In this document: positions 14,113 to 20,701 of the stretch, piece by piece | Layout of the letters: each line of letters starts with the position of its first letter | Numbering within the stretch: position 1 is the stretch's first letter | Source: Hyphomicrobiales bacterium | Lineage (GTDB): Bacteria; Pseudomonadota; Alphaproteobacteria; Rhizobiales; Xanthobacteraceae | Direction of reading: 5' to 3' | Assembly: GCA_016210825.1 (NCBI GenBank) | Contig: JACQTM010000107.1 | Location: forward strand, 1-20,701 | Length of the DNA stretch: 20,701 bases | Translations under genes and position numbers: made by a program | Notes under the pieces: model-generated | Database searches by the model: none | Told to the model about the DNA's origin: nothing | What the model saw: the letters and a program-made list of their open reading frames with translations, nothing else

Positions 14113-14874
14113 TTAGAGCCGCCAGCCTGAATGCAGCGCGACGATGCCGCCGCTGATCGGCTGAGAGGTGACGCGCCGGAACCCGGCTGCCGCGATCATC
14201 TGCGCGAAAATTTTTGGCTTGGGAAACCGCCGGATCGATTCAACGAGATACCGATAGGCCTCAGCATCATCGGCGACGAGGCGGCCAATCGCGGGGATGA
14301 CGTTGAAGGAATAGAGATCATAAATTCGGTCGAGGCCGGGTACGTCCACTGCCGAGAATTCCAGGCACAAGAAACGCCCGCCGATTTTGAGCACGCGGAA
14401 GGCTTCGGCAAGCGCCGCTTCGATGCGCGGCACGTTGCGGATGCCGAAGGCGATGCTGTAAGCGTCAAATGATTTTTCGGCGAATGGCAGTGCTTCGGCA
14501 TTGCCTTCGGTGAAGGCGATTGTCGCCTCGTAGCCCAAGCGTGCCGCGCGGTCGCGCCCGACGCCAAGCATATCGCCGTTCGGATCGACCACCGTCGCGC
14601 GTGTGCCTGGGCCGCCCGCGGCGATGACACGCAGCGCGATGTCGCCAGTACCGCCGGCGACATCGAGTAGATGGAAGGGATGATTGCTCCTTGGCGGATT
14701 GACGGCATTGACCAGAATGTCTTTCCAGGCGCGATGCAGGCCGCCCGACATCACATCGTTCATCAGGTCGTAACGGCGCGCCACCCGGTGGAAAACGTCG
14801 TCCACCAATCCTTGCTTGTCCTCGAGCGGCACCTGCCGGAAGCCGAAATGGGTCTCGCTCGGATTATCACGCAT
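14113..14874 (-). CDS. ubiE: UbiE, demethylmenaquinone/2-polyprenyl-6-methoxy-1,4-benzoquinol C-methyltransferase
   Basis: A 253-residue SAM-dependent C-methyltransferase of ubiquinone (and, where present, menaquinone) biosynthesis. UbiE signature 1, YDLMNDVMSGGLHRAWKD, is at residues 35–52; SAM motif I LLDVAGGTGDIALR at 69–82; FGIRNVP follows in the middle, and signature 2 RVLKIGGRFLCLEFS comes after it. The C-terminus GGIVALHSGWRL is also typical. I chose the ATG at 14,874 because AAGGA lies eight bases upstream and the product begins MRDNPSETHFGF; an in-frame ATG at 14,901 would add nine residues but has no ribosome site. It is divergent from mutM across a 90-bp gap that should hold both promoters, though I see no clear boxes. 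Confidence 0.96.
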   Translation of the reverse strand: MRDNPSETHFGFRQVPLEDKQGLVDDVFHRVARRYDLMNDVMSGGLHRAWKDILVNAVNPPRSNHPFHLLDVAGGTGDIALRVIAAGGPGTRATVVDPNGDMLGVGRDRAARLGYEATIAFTEGNAEALPFAEKSFDAYSIAFGIRNVPRIEAALAEAFRVLKIGGRFLCLEFSAVDVPGLDRIYDLYSFNVIPAIGRLVADDAEAYRYLVESIRRFPKPKIFAQMIAAAGFRRVTSQPISGGIVALHSGWRL

Positions 14875-14964
14875 AACAAGCGTCCTTTCCGGCAAGACCA
14901 TAGCGCGATGCCGTTCAGGGCGCTATCACGTCCCACCGTGGATCGGTTGGAAAGGTGAACGCCC

Positions 14965-15846
14965 GTGCCTGAACTTCCTGAAGTGGAAACCGTACGCCGT
15001 GGACTCGAGCCTGCCATGCAAGGCGCGCGATTCGAGACCGTCGAGGCGCGGCGCGCCGATTTGCGCTGGCCGCTGCCGAAAAACTTTGCCAAGCGCCTCG
15101 AAGGCACGACGGTCACGGGATTAGGGCGGCGCGGAAAATATCTTCTCGTGGACTTGTCCAACCGCGAGGTGCTGATAATGCATCTCGGCATGTCCGGTTC
15201 GTTTCGCGTGATGCGCGACGGCGAAAGTGCGACGCCCGGCCAATTTCATCACGAACGCTCCGGACAGCGTACGCACGATCATGTGATTTTTCACATGTCC
15301 TCGGGTGCGACCATCGTATTCAACGATCCGCGCCGCTTCGGCTTTATGAACCTCGTCGCGCGCGCAGCGCTTGATGATGATCCGCGTGTACGCGCCATCG
15401 GTCCCGAACCGCTCGGCAACGCATTCGATGCGGCGATGCTTGCCGCGGCTTGCGCCGGTAAAAAGACGAGTCTCAAGGCAGCGCTCAGCGATCAGAAGGT
15501 GGTGGCGGGGTTGGGAAATATTTATGTCTGCGAAGCGCTCAGCCGGGCGCGGCTGTCGCCGAAACGATTGGCTTCGACCATTGCAACGCGATCGGGCGCG
15601 GCGAATGAACGCGCGAAGCGTCTCGTGACTGCGATCAAGGCGGTGCTCAACGACGCCATCGGGGCGGGCGGTTCGTCGTTACGCGACCATCGCCGCACGG
15701 ATGGGGCGCTCGGCGACTTCCAGCACAATTTTCGTGTCTATGACCGTGAAGGCGAGCCATGCCCGACGCCCGGCTGCCGCGGAACGATTAAGCGCATCGT
15801 GCAAAACGGGCGCTCGACCTTTTTTTGTCGAGTCTGCCAGACCTGA
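14965..15846 (+). CDS. mutM: MutM/Fpg, formamidopyrimidine-DNA glycosylase
   Basis: A 293-residue bifunctional glycosylase/AP lyase that removes 8-oxoguanine and formamidopyrimidines. The start is GTG, preceded by AAAGG at suitable distance, and the mature N-terminus PELPEVE supplies catalytic Pro1 and Glu2 after Met removal. The helix–two-turn–helix segment VVAGLGNIYVCEALSRARLSPKR and the beta-hairpin zinc finger at the C-terminus (CPTPGCRG with FFCRVCQ, four cysteines; Arg in NGRSTFF) are complete. It is somewhat longer than the E. coli enzyme (269), mainly through GESATPGQFHHERSGQRTHDH inserted in the N-terminal domain, which I recall as common in alphaproteobacteria. Transcribed divergently from ubiE. 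Confidence 0.97.
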   Translation: MPELPEVETVRRGLEPAMQGARFETVEARRADLRWPLPKNFAKRLEGTTVTGLGRRGKYLLVDLSNREVLIMHLGMSGSFRVMRDGESATPGQFHHERSGQRTHDHVIFHMSSGATIVFNDPRRFGFMNLVARAALDDDPRVRAIGPEPLGNAFDAAMLAAACAGKKTSLKAALSDQKVVAGLGNIYVCEALSRARLSPKRLASTIATRSGAANERAKRLVTAIKAVLNDAIGAGGSSLRDHRRTDGALGDFQHNFRVYDREGEPCPTPGCRGTIKRIVQNGRSTFFCRVCQT

Positions 15847-15969
15847 ATATCGCCGCTGCCGTCATCTTCCGGCGCGGGAAAAGGTGCTATCTTCGCCGTC
15901 GTAATTTAGGCATCGTCTGCGGGTTCTGTCGCGTCCCGGCTGTTATTTTTCCGATTGGGAGCTCATTTC

Positions 15970-16533
15970 ATGTCCACTTCGACCATGGTCATTCTCGGAT
16001 TGATCGTCGTGCTCGTGCTCTGGATCGTTGTGATCTACAATGGGCTCGTCGGTATGCGGCAGCGGGTCAATCAGGCTTTCGCCGATATCGATGTTCAGCT
16101 CAAGCAACGCCACGATCTCATCCCCAATCTGATCGAGACGGTGAAGGGCTATGCGGCGCATGAGCGCGGCACACTCGATGCGGTGGTAAAGGCACGCAAC
16201 GCCGCGATTGCCGCGCAAGGCCCGGCCGCCCAGGCCGCCGCCGAGAATGTACTATCGGGCGCACTGCGGCAGTTATTCGCGCTGTCGGAGGCCTATCCGG
16301 ACCTGAAAGCCAGCGCGAATTTCCAGCAGCTACAGAACGAATTGTCCGACATCGAGAACAAGCTCGCGGCCGCGCGCCGGTTCTTCAACAACGCCGTCCA
16401 GGAATACAACACCGGCATCCAACAATTCCCGGCGGCGCTGTTCGCCGCGTCACTTGGTTTTACGCAAAAGGAATTCTTCGATCTCGGCGAGAAGCGCGCG
16501 GAACTCGATCAAGCTCCGCAGGTCAAGTTCTAA
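15970..16533 (+). CDS. lemA: LemA family membrane protein
   Basis: A 187-residue protein of the LemA family. One N-terminal transmembrane helix (about residues 5–25, MVILGLIVVLVLWIVVIYNGLV) is followed by the conserved cytoplasmic or periplasmic helical bundle: RQRVNQAFADIDVQLKQRHDLIPNLIETVKGYAAHERGTLDAVVKAR, then NFQQLQNELSDIENKLAAARRFFNNAVQEYNTGIQQFPAALFA. The function of LemA is not settled; the consistent neighbour is an HtpX-like protease, as here 39 bp downstream, suggesting a role in membrane protein quality control. I chose ATG at 15,970 (GGGAG eight bases upstream) rather than the upstream TTG at 15,955. A 123-bp gap after mutM could carry its own promoter. Confidence 0.94.
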   Translation: MSTSTMVILGLIVVLVLWIVVIYNGLVGMRQRVNQAFADIDVQLKQRHDLIPNLIETVKGYAAHERGTLDAVVKARNAAIAAQGPAAQAAAENVLSGALRQLFALSEAYPDLKASANFQQLQNELSDIENKLAAARRFFNNAVQEYNTGIQQFPAALFAASLGFTQKEFFDLGEKRAELDQAPQVKF

Positions 16534-16572
16534 CGCGCGCCGGCCTGCCGGCACGATAAGGGCGCTTCGACC

Positions 16573-17754
16573 ATGGCGGCCTATGGACTTTATTCGCATA
16601 TCCAGTCGAACCGCCGGCGCTCGATCGCGCTTCTGATTGGGCTATTCTTTCTTGTCTATGTCATGGTCTTTGCCGGGGCTTTGGTTGGCGAGGCGATGAC
16701 GCGCGATGCGCCGCTCGATTGGCTGATCGCCGCCGCCATGCGCGATCTCGCCGCGGCCCTGCCATTCGCCACCATCGGCGCGATCGTATGGATGCTGATC
16801 GCCTACAAGTTCCATCAGGCGATGATCGACGCAATCACCGGCGGCCGCGAGGTGTCGCGCCGGGATGAGCCGCGGCTTTACAATCTTCTTGAGAATCTCT
16901 GCATCTCGCGCGGCATCCCGATGCCAAAGCTCAAGGTTATGGATGAGGGGGCGCTCAATGCTTTTGCGACCGGCCTCAACCAGAAGCAATATTCGATTAC
17001 GGTGACGACCGGCCTGCTTGAACGTCTGGATGATCCGGAAGTCGAAGCCGTGCTCGGTCACGAACTAACCCATATCCGCAACGGCGACGTGCGCATGCTG
17101 GTGATCGCTGTCATCATCGCGGGGGTTGTCTCGTTCTTCGCCGAGATGTTCTTCCGCCTGTTGTTCAATTGGGGTGGCGGGTTCCGCATGGGACGGGGCC
17201 GCGGTGACGGCGATCGCAAGGGCGGGGCCGGTGCCGCCATCCTTATTGCGATCGTGTTGATCGCGCTGGCTTGGCTGCTGTCCATCGTTATTCGACTTGC
17301 ATTGTCGCGCTCGCGTGAATTTCTGGCGGACGCCGGCTCGGTGGAGTTGACCAAGAATCCGAATGCGATGATTTCGGCGTTACGCAAAATTGAGGGGCGC
17401 GGCGAGCTTCCCGGCGCGACATCGGCGGTGATGGAGATGTGCGTAGACAATCCGCGCGAGGGCTTCGCCGATCTCTTCGCCACCCATCCATCGGTCGATC
17501 GCCGGGTGGCGGCGCTGGTGGAGTTCGCGGGCGGTCATGACCCGGGGCCGCTTGCCTTGCCGGAACCAACGGGTAGCGAAGAGCAAGTTGGCGAACAGCC
17601 GTCAGACGAAGGTGGGGACAAGCCCTTCCTACCCGGACGGCCGCCATTGGAAGGCGGCGATGGCTCCGGCCCATGGGGCTCGGCAGCACCACGCCCACGC
17701 TCCAATTCAGCCGATGCCGCGCCGGGACCGTGGGATCCGCGCCGCGGTAATTAA
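16573..17754 (+). CDS. HtpX-like M48 family membrane metalloprotease
   Basis: A 393-residue zinc protease embedded in the inner membrane. HELTH at residues 163–167 provides two zinc ligands and the catalytic Glu, and the third ligand is Glu249 in SREFLADAGSVELTKNP. Hydrophobic segments lie near 20–42, 58–80, 178–200 and 222–245. A glycine/arginine-rich loop (GGGFRMGRGRGDGDRKGGAGA) separates the third and fourth. After about residue 315 there is an unusual low-complexity tail rich in Pro, Gly and acidic residues, with two GPW motifs, which makes the protein longer than the roughly 290-residue E. coli HtpX. M48B proteases degrade damaged membrane proteins. It follows lemA closely and probably shares its transcript. 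It converges tail-to-tail with the next gene, 8 bp apart, with no visible terminator. Confidence 0.92.
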   Translation: MAAYGLYSHIQSNRRRSIALLIGLFFLVYVMVFAGALVGEAMTRDAPLDWLIAAAMRDLAAALPFATIGAIVWMLIAYKFHQAMIDAITGGREVSRRDEPRLYNLLENLCISRGIPMPKLKVMDEGALNAFATGLNQKQYSITVTTGLLERLDDPEVEAVLGHELTHIRNGDVRMLVIAVIIAGVVSFFAEMFFRLLFNWGGGFRMGRGRGDGDRKGGAGAAILIAIVLIALAWLLSIVIRLALSRSREFLADAGSVELTKNPNAMISALRKIEGRGELPGATSAVMEMCVDNPREGFADLFATHPSVDRRVAALVEFAGGHDPGPLALPEPTGSEEQVGEQPSDEGGDKPFLPGRPPLEGGDGSGPWGSAAPRPRSNSADAAPGPWDPRRGN

Positions 17755-17762
17755 CGGCGGGA

Positions 17763-17966
17763 TTATTGCGGCCGATAGATTCCGGTCTTCGGATCGCGCT
17801 TGAGCGTCAACGGCGGTTGATCGGAACGCTTGGCCGCGCGCGCACGGACTGATTCGAGATCGGCATTCACGCGCCGGTGTTCCTTGGCGATAAATTTCGC
17901 CAGAGCAGCGGCGCCAATCGTTCCAACGACCCAAGCAAGTAATGTCGGTACGGCTGGAAACGGCAT
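17763..17966 (-). CDS. Small single-pass membrane protein of unknown function
   Basis: A 67-residue protein. Residues 7–25 (PTLLAWVVGTIGAAALAKF) form one predicted membrane segment, followed by a basic helix (IAKEHRRVNADLESVRARAAKR) and the tail LTLKRDPKTGIYRPQ. A strong ribosome binding site, GGGAG seven to eight bases before the ATG, and tight spacing (18 bp) behind the sppA-like gene support it as real. I recognise the general look of small hypothetical proteins found next to S49 peptidases in rhizobia, but no assigned function. It may be a membrane-bound partner of the peptidase; that is inference from position only. Confidence 0.8.
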   Translation of the reverse strand: MPFPAVPTLLAWVVGTIGAAALAKFIAKEHRRVNADLESVRARAAKRSDQPPLTLKRDPKTGIYRPQ

Positions 17967-17984
17967 GTCACTTCTCCCAGGGCG

Positions 17985-18869
17985 CTAAAGTCCATAGCGC
18001 GCCCATAACGCGCGGGTTTCAATGGCGGAAACAATGTCCTCACCAAGGCTTGGATAAACCGTGTCCCTGCGCCACGAGGCAACGCCGGGTGTTGGGCGTC
18101 CGAAAAAGCTGCGCTCCGATATCAGCGGCGTCATCACTTTTTCTCCAAAGCGCTCGCGCAAGGTTGCGCGCAGATCGCCAAGCCGGTCAACGAGACCCAA
18201 CTCAAGGGCCTTTTCACCACTCCAATATTCCCCGGAAAACAAGGCCGATTCGGGGCCAGTTAGCTTCGCGCCACGGCTTGCCTTGACCAGCGCGATGAAA
18301 CGCTCGTGGATGTTGGACTGAATGGCTTTCAGCCGCCGCACATCGTCGGGATTTTCCGGCAGGAACGGGTCGAGCATCGATTTATGCTCGCCTGCCGTAT
18401 AGACGCGCCGCTCGACACCAATTTTTTCCAGGAGCATTTGGAAGCCGAAAGTAGCGCCGATGACGCCGATGGAGCCAACGATCGAGGACGGATCGCAGAT
18501 GATCTCGTCGCCGGCGCAGGCGATCATGTAGCCGCCGGATGCGCCGACATCCTCGATGAAGGCGAGAACCGGCAATTTCTTGTCCTTGGCGAGCTGCCGG
18601 ATGCGCTGATGGATCAAATGCGCTTGCACCGCCGAGCCGCCCGGCGAGTTGATCGCCAACGCCACCGCACGCGCACGGCGTACGGAGAAGGCGCGCTCCA
18701 GCGATCGCGCCACGCTCGACAGGGTCAGGCCGGGCCTGAGCGGCGTCGTGAATCCGATAACGCCGGTCAGCCGCACCACCGGTACAATTGCGGTCCCCGC
18801 GCGAAACCGTTGCGGCAACAGCCGTTCGAGCAATCCTAGCAACGTGGTCCGTGCTCCATTCGTAGTCAT
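17985..18869 (-). CDS. sppA: S49 family peptidase, SppA-like (signal peptide peptidase type)
   Basis: About 294 residues, the single-domain bacterial SppA form. The catalytic Ser is in VGASGGYMIACAGDEI (Ser111 counted from ATG 18,869) and the general-base Lys in AGEHKSMLDPF (Lys163); INSPGGS near residue 74 and SIVGSIGVIG form the clp/crotonase-like oxyanion region. These enzymes degrade leftover signal peptides or process membrane-associated proteins. I do not see a strong N-terminal transmembrane helix, so membrane association may be peripheral or via the small TM protein downstream. The start is uncertain: an in-frame GTG at 18,902 adds 11 residues, and neither site has a clear ribosome binding site. 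Divergent from the small plus-strand peptide gene. Confidence 0.92.
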   Translation of the reverse strand: MTTNGARTTLLGLLERLLPQRFRAGTAIVPVVRLTGVIGFTTPLRPGLTLSSVARSLERAFSVRRARAVALAINSPGGSAVQAHLIHQRIRQLAKDKKLPVLAFIEDVGASGGYMIACAGDEIICDPSSIVGSIGVIGATFGFQMLLEKIGVERRVYTAGEHKSMLDPFLPENPDDVRRLKAIQSNIHERFIALVKASRGAKLTGPESALFSGEYWSGEKALELGLVDRLGDLRATLRERFGEKVMTPLISERSFFGRPTPGVASWRRDTVYPSLGEDIVSAIETRALWARYGL

Positions 18870-18988
18870 GTCGATGCCATAAAGTGTGTCTAAGCTGCGC
18901 ACAAGTTACGTAAAATTTACTCCCGCGGCGCTTCTCTTCCAACGGAGCAATATTCGCCGTCAATCGTTGTGGCGGCCAAACGGAGAGA

Positions 18989-19117
18989 ATGGCCGTGAAA
19001 ACCTCCCTCCTTGTGCTCATCATCATGACGCTTGCCATGTTTTCGCACTTTGCGGCTCCACGGGGCCAAAAGGAAATCGACAGCGGCGAACATGAGCATC
19101 ATCCGACCCTGACCTAG
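18989..19117 (+). CDS. Candidate 42-residue secreted or membrane-anchored His-rich peptide
   Basis: A short frame not obvious by length alone. It reads M-A-V-K-T-S-L-L-V-L-I-I-M-T-L-A-M-F-S-H, then FAAPRGQKEIDSGEHEHHPTLT and TAG. A basic start followed by about 13 hydrophobic residues resembles a signal peptide or anchor, with AxxA-like residues near FSHFAA; the tail carries an HEHH cluster that could bind metal. CGGAGAGA immediately precedes the ATG, which is a good ribosome site though rather close. It ends 4 bp inside the oppositely oriented methyltransferase stop region (19,114–19,117). No known family is recognised. A longer overlapping frame (18,886–19,095) is not protein-like. Confidence 0.45.
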   Translation: MAVKTSLLVLIIMTLAMFSHFAAPRGQKEIDSGEHEHHPTLT

Positions 19118-19893
19118 CGTTCGACGAGAGGCAGCGCCTCGCCGCGGCGAAGTATAGCTTCGGCCGCTTCGAGCGGGCGGCCCTGCCTGTCATTCAGCGA
19201 AAATCCCGGCAGCAGCGTCAGCGGGGTGCGGCGGCCCTTGAGCGCGCGAACGATCACACGAATCGCCGGTTGATCCGCGCGTGCGTGAATTGGCAGTACG
19301 GCAATGGCCCCGAAAGAAATCGGAAGTGCCGCGAGCACCTCCGCAAGGCCGTCCGCTCGCCAGATCAATGTCAGAGTGCCGGATGGTCGCAGCAGCCTCA
19401 ATGCGGTCTTCGTCCACGCAACCAATGTGCCGGCTAGTGTGGAGTGCGCCTTGCGCCGGGCGGCCACGGGAGACATCTGCTGGCGCGACATGACATTGAA
19501 AGGCGGGTTCATGATCACATGATCGGCGGACTCCGGCGGCAGCCCTGCTGCGGTGAATGACCGTGCTGTTGTCGTTGCGTCCAGGCATATTGCTCGCGCG
19601 CACCGGCTCAATGCGTTGAGCAGAATATTTTGCTTCGCCAATGCAGTAAGGCTTGGATCGATCTCAACGAGTGTGACTTTCAATCTTGCATTACGCACCG
19701 CCGCCGCGAGGCCGGCCGTGCCGACGCCGGCGCCGAGATCGACGAGGTGACCGCTGGCCTGCGGGGAAACCGACGCCGCGAGCAGGATGGCGTCATGGCC
19801 AGCGCGATGGCCACGGCGGGGCTGCAGCAGCCGCAACCTGCCACCCAGAACGGTGTCCTCGGTGATGCCGGGGCCGCCGCGTTTAGCTGGCAT
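19114..19893 (-). CDS. SAM-dependent methyltransferase, TrmN6/YfiC-like (tRNA1(Val) adenine-37 N6-methyltransferase type)
   Basis: About 259 residues from ATG 19,893. The opening ITEDTVLGGRLRLLQPRRGHRAGHDAILLAAS is typical of the TrmN6/YfiC subgroup. Motif I VDLGAGVGTAGLAAA, the acidic end of strand 2 LVEIDPSLTALAKQN and the catalytic NPPFN (amino-methyltransferase type) follow in order. Exact substrate is inferred from family; YfiC methylates A37 of tRNA1(Val). The frame is open for 39 more residues upstream, but these overlap the DUF2007 gene and look like readthrough (WRAHSAFSLAACWWR), so I use the shorter start. It overlaps the DUF2007 gene by 11 bp, suggesting coupling. There is no promoter space between them. 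Confidence 0.86.
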   Translation of the reverse strand: MPAKRGGPGITEDTVLGGRLRLLQPRRGHRAGHDAILLAASVSPQASGHLVDLGAGVGTAGLAAAVRNARLKVTLVEIDPSLTALAKQNILLNALSRCARAICLDATTTARSFTAAGLPPESADHVIMNPPFNVMSRQQMSPVAARRKAHSTLAGTLVAWTKTALRLLRPSGTLTLIWRADGLAEVLAALPISFGAIAVLPIHARADQPAIRVIVRALKGRRTPLTLLPGFSLNDRQGRPLEAAEAILRRGEALPLVER

Positions 19894-20113
19894 CGGATCG
19901 AAGCTCGTGACCGAGCCCCGCATCCGCGAGGAGTTTTCGGGCGCGAGCCACGTCGTCATCCTCCACCAGCAAGCGGCGAGGGAGAAAGCCGAGTGAGCCC
20001 TCCAGAACACTCATGTTTTGATCGAGGACCATATGGGGAATCCGGGCGCCGGTGAGCAGCGCCTCGATGGCGGAGATCAGGACGACGTCGTTGGTGCGGA
20101 CGATTTCGCGCAA
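19883..20113 (-). CDS. DUF2007 domain protein
   Basis: A 76-residue protein with the DUF2007 pattern: EIVRTNDVVLISAIEALLTGARIPHMVLDQNMSVLEGSLGFLPRRLLVEDDDVARARKLLADAGLG. The family is called a putative signal-transducing domain, related to ferredoxin-like folds, with no established function. The start is TTG with AGGA only two bases upstream; no in-frame alternative exists because the glycosyltransferase stop codon lies in the same frame five codons upstream, and the N-terminus M-x-E-x-VRTND matches what I remember of family members. It is sandwiched between the glycosyltransferase (12 bp) and the methyltransferase (11-bp overlap), likely one operon. Confidence 0.86.
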   Translation of the reverse strand: MREIVRTNDVVLISAIEALLTGARIPHMVLDQNMSVLEGSLGFLPRRLLVEDDDVARARKLLADAGLGHELRSDAS

Positions 20114-20125
20114 GGTCCTACTCGC

Positions 20126-20701
20126 TCAAGCTTTCCGCCGGTCCCAATCCTCGCCTGGCGCACGCTGCGCCAGATACGCAAGCAGCTTCATTTCCCGCCG
20201 CCCGCGCGACACCGTGTCGAGGATCAGCCCCGAGGCGACGGCGAGGCAGGCGAGCAGCATCAGTCCGGTGGACAATATCGCGGTCGGTAATCGTGGGACG
20301 ATACCCTCTTGGAGGAAGGTCACGAAGATCGGAATGGCGAGACCGATCGCAGCAATGGCGAGCGCAATACCCAGCGCCGTGAAGAACGACAATGGGCGTT
20401 CCGAGCGATACATTTTCACAATCGTGAAGAGAATCCGGAATCCATCGCGCCACGTGCTCAGCTTTGACGCCGAACCGTGCGGACGCGCGTAATAGGGCGT
20501 CGAAAACTCCGCGACCGGCAATTCGAGCTCGAGTGCATGCACGGTCAGTTCGGTTTCAATTTCGAAGCCGCCCGAAAGCACTGGAAACGATTTGACGAAG
20601 CGGCGGGAAAACACGCGATAGCCGGACAGGATGTCGCTGAAGGTAACCCGGAAAACCGAGGCGACAAACCAGGACAGCAACCGGTTGCCGGTGCGGTGCC
20701 C
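20126..20701 (-). CDS. Family 2 glycosyltransferase, DPM1/GtrB-like, C-terminal part (5' end outside window)
   Basis: The frame is open to the right edge; 192 residues are visible. GHRTGNRLLSWFVASVFRVTFSDILSGYRVFSRRFV and GFEIETELTVHALELELPVAEFSTPYYARPHGSASKLSTWRDGFRILFTIVKMYRSERPL are the acceptor-binding part of polyprenyl-phosphate glycosyltransferases (DxxSGYR and the GSxSKL loop). Two transmembrane helices follow (SFFTALGIALAIAAIGLAIPIFVTFL and LSTGLMLLACLAVASGLILDTVSR). Such enzymes move a sugar from a nucleotide onto undecaprenyl or related phosphate, or make cell-surface glycolipid. The GT-A nucleotide-binding N-terminus lies outside, so the sugar cannot be guessed. It heads the operon-like set with the DUF2007 and methyltransferase genes. 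Confidence 0.92.
   Translation of the reverse strand, partial: GHRTGNRLLSWFVASVFRVTFSDILSGYRVFSRRFVKSFPVLSGGFEIETELTVHALELELPVAEFSTPYYARPHGSASKLSTWRDGFRILFTIVKMYRSERPLSFFTALGIALAIAAIGLAIPIFVTFLQEGIVPRLPTAILSTGLMLLACLAVASGLILDTVSRGRREMKLLAYLAQRAPGEDWDRRKA

Noticed and set aside
15813..15832. CTCGAC/GTCGAG hairpin with a poly-T loop near the mutM 3' end
   Set aside because: The T-run is in the loop, not after the stem, and the bases encode the conserved zinc-finger segment (RSTFFCRVCQ); not a convincing terminator.
17755..17762. Possible bidirectional terminator between the convergent htpX-like gene and the small membrane protein gene
   Set aside because: Only 8 bp separate the stop codons and no stem-loop with a T-run is visible.
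19894..20010. 39-residue N-terminal extension of the TrmN6-like methyltransferase
   Set aside because: It overlaps the DUF2007 gene, has no family resemblance, and the ATG at 19,893 gives the normal family N-terminus.

Overview
The window looks like a chromosomal housekeeping segment of a GC-rich alphaproteobacterium, most likely in the order Hyphomicrobiales (Rhizobiales). Pointers are the alphaproteobacterial AddA/AddB proteins, a TsaE–AmgK fusion beside a MurU-type nucleotidyltransferase, a DivL-type histidine-kinase relative with Tyr in place of His, and the ubiE–ubiB–coaBC–dut order divergent from mutM. I cannot name genus or species. I see no rRNA, tRNA, CRISPR array, insertion sequence or prophage.

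Layout. From about 14.9 kb down to 1, everything is on the minus strand: ubiE, ubiB, coaBC (split into two frames), dut, an Rrf2-family regulator, a DivL-like kinase, tsaE–amgK, murU, addB and addA (addA runs off the left edge). Many junctions are overlapping ATGA (addB/addA, coaBC/dut) or within about 40 bp, which suggests one or two long transcripts. The two larger gaps are 10470–10531 (AT-rich, probably the rrf2 promoter) and 9778–10061 (leader of the kinase gene). From 14,965 to 17,754 the plus strand carries mutM, lemA and an HtpX-like M48 protease. Converging on them on the minus strand are a small membrane protein and an SppA-like S49 peptidase. A 42-codon secreted-peptide candidate (plus strand, 18,989–19,117) lies divergent from sppA. 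On its far side, minus strand, are a TrmN6/YfiC-like methyltransferase, a DUF2007 protein and the C-terminal part of a family-2 membrane glycosyltransferase that runs off the right edge.

Functions. AddAB repairs double-strand breaks, MutM removes oxidised purines and Dut keeps dUTP low: a genome-integrity theme. UbiE and UbiB serve ubiquinone synthesis and CoaBC coenzyme A synthesis. AmgK and MurU turn recycled MurNAc into UDP-MurNAc. LemA, HtpX, SppA and the small TM protein point to envelope proteostasis.

Most unusual point. The CoaC half begins with a FitA-like ribbon-helix-helix antitoxin domain, and just upstream lie three evenly spaced copies of TGCAATCA (one inverted), close to the half-site I recall for gonococcal FitA. 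No toxin gene is nearby. This suggests a DNA-binding domain captured by a CoA biosynthesis enzyme, perhaps autoregulating its own gene. The same gene carries an apparent one-base frameshift between its CoaC and CoaB halves, which is either a sequencing/assembly error or a true split into two polypeptides.
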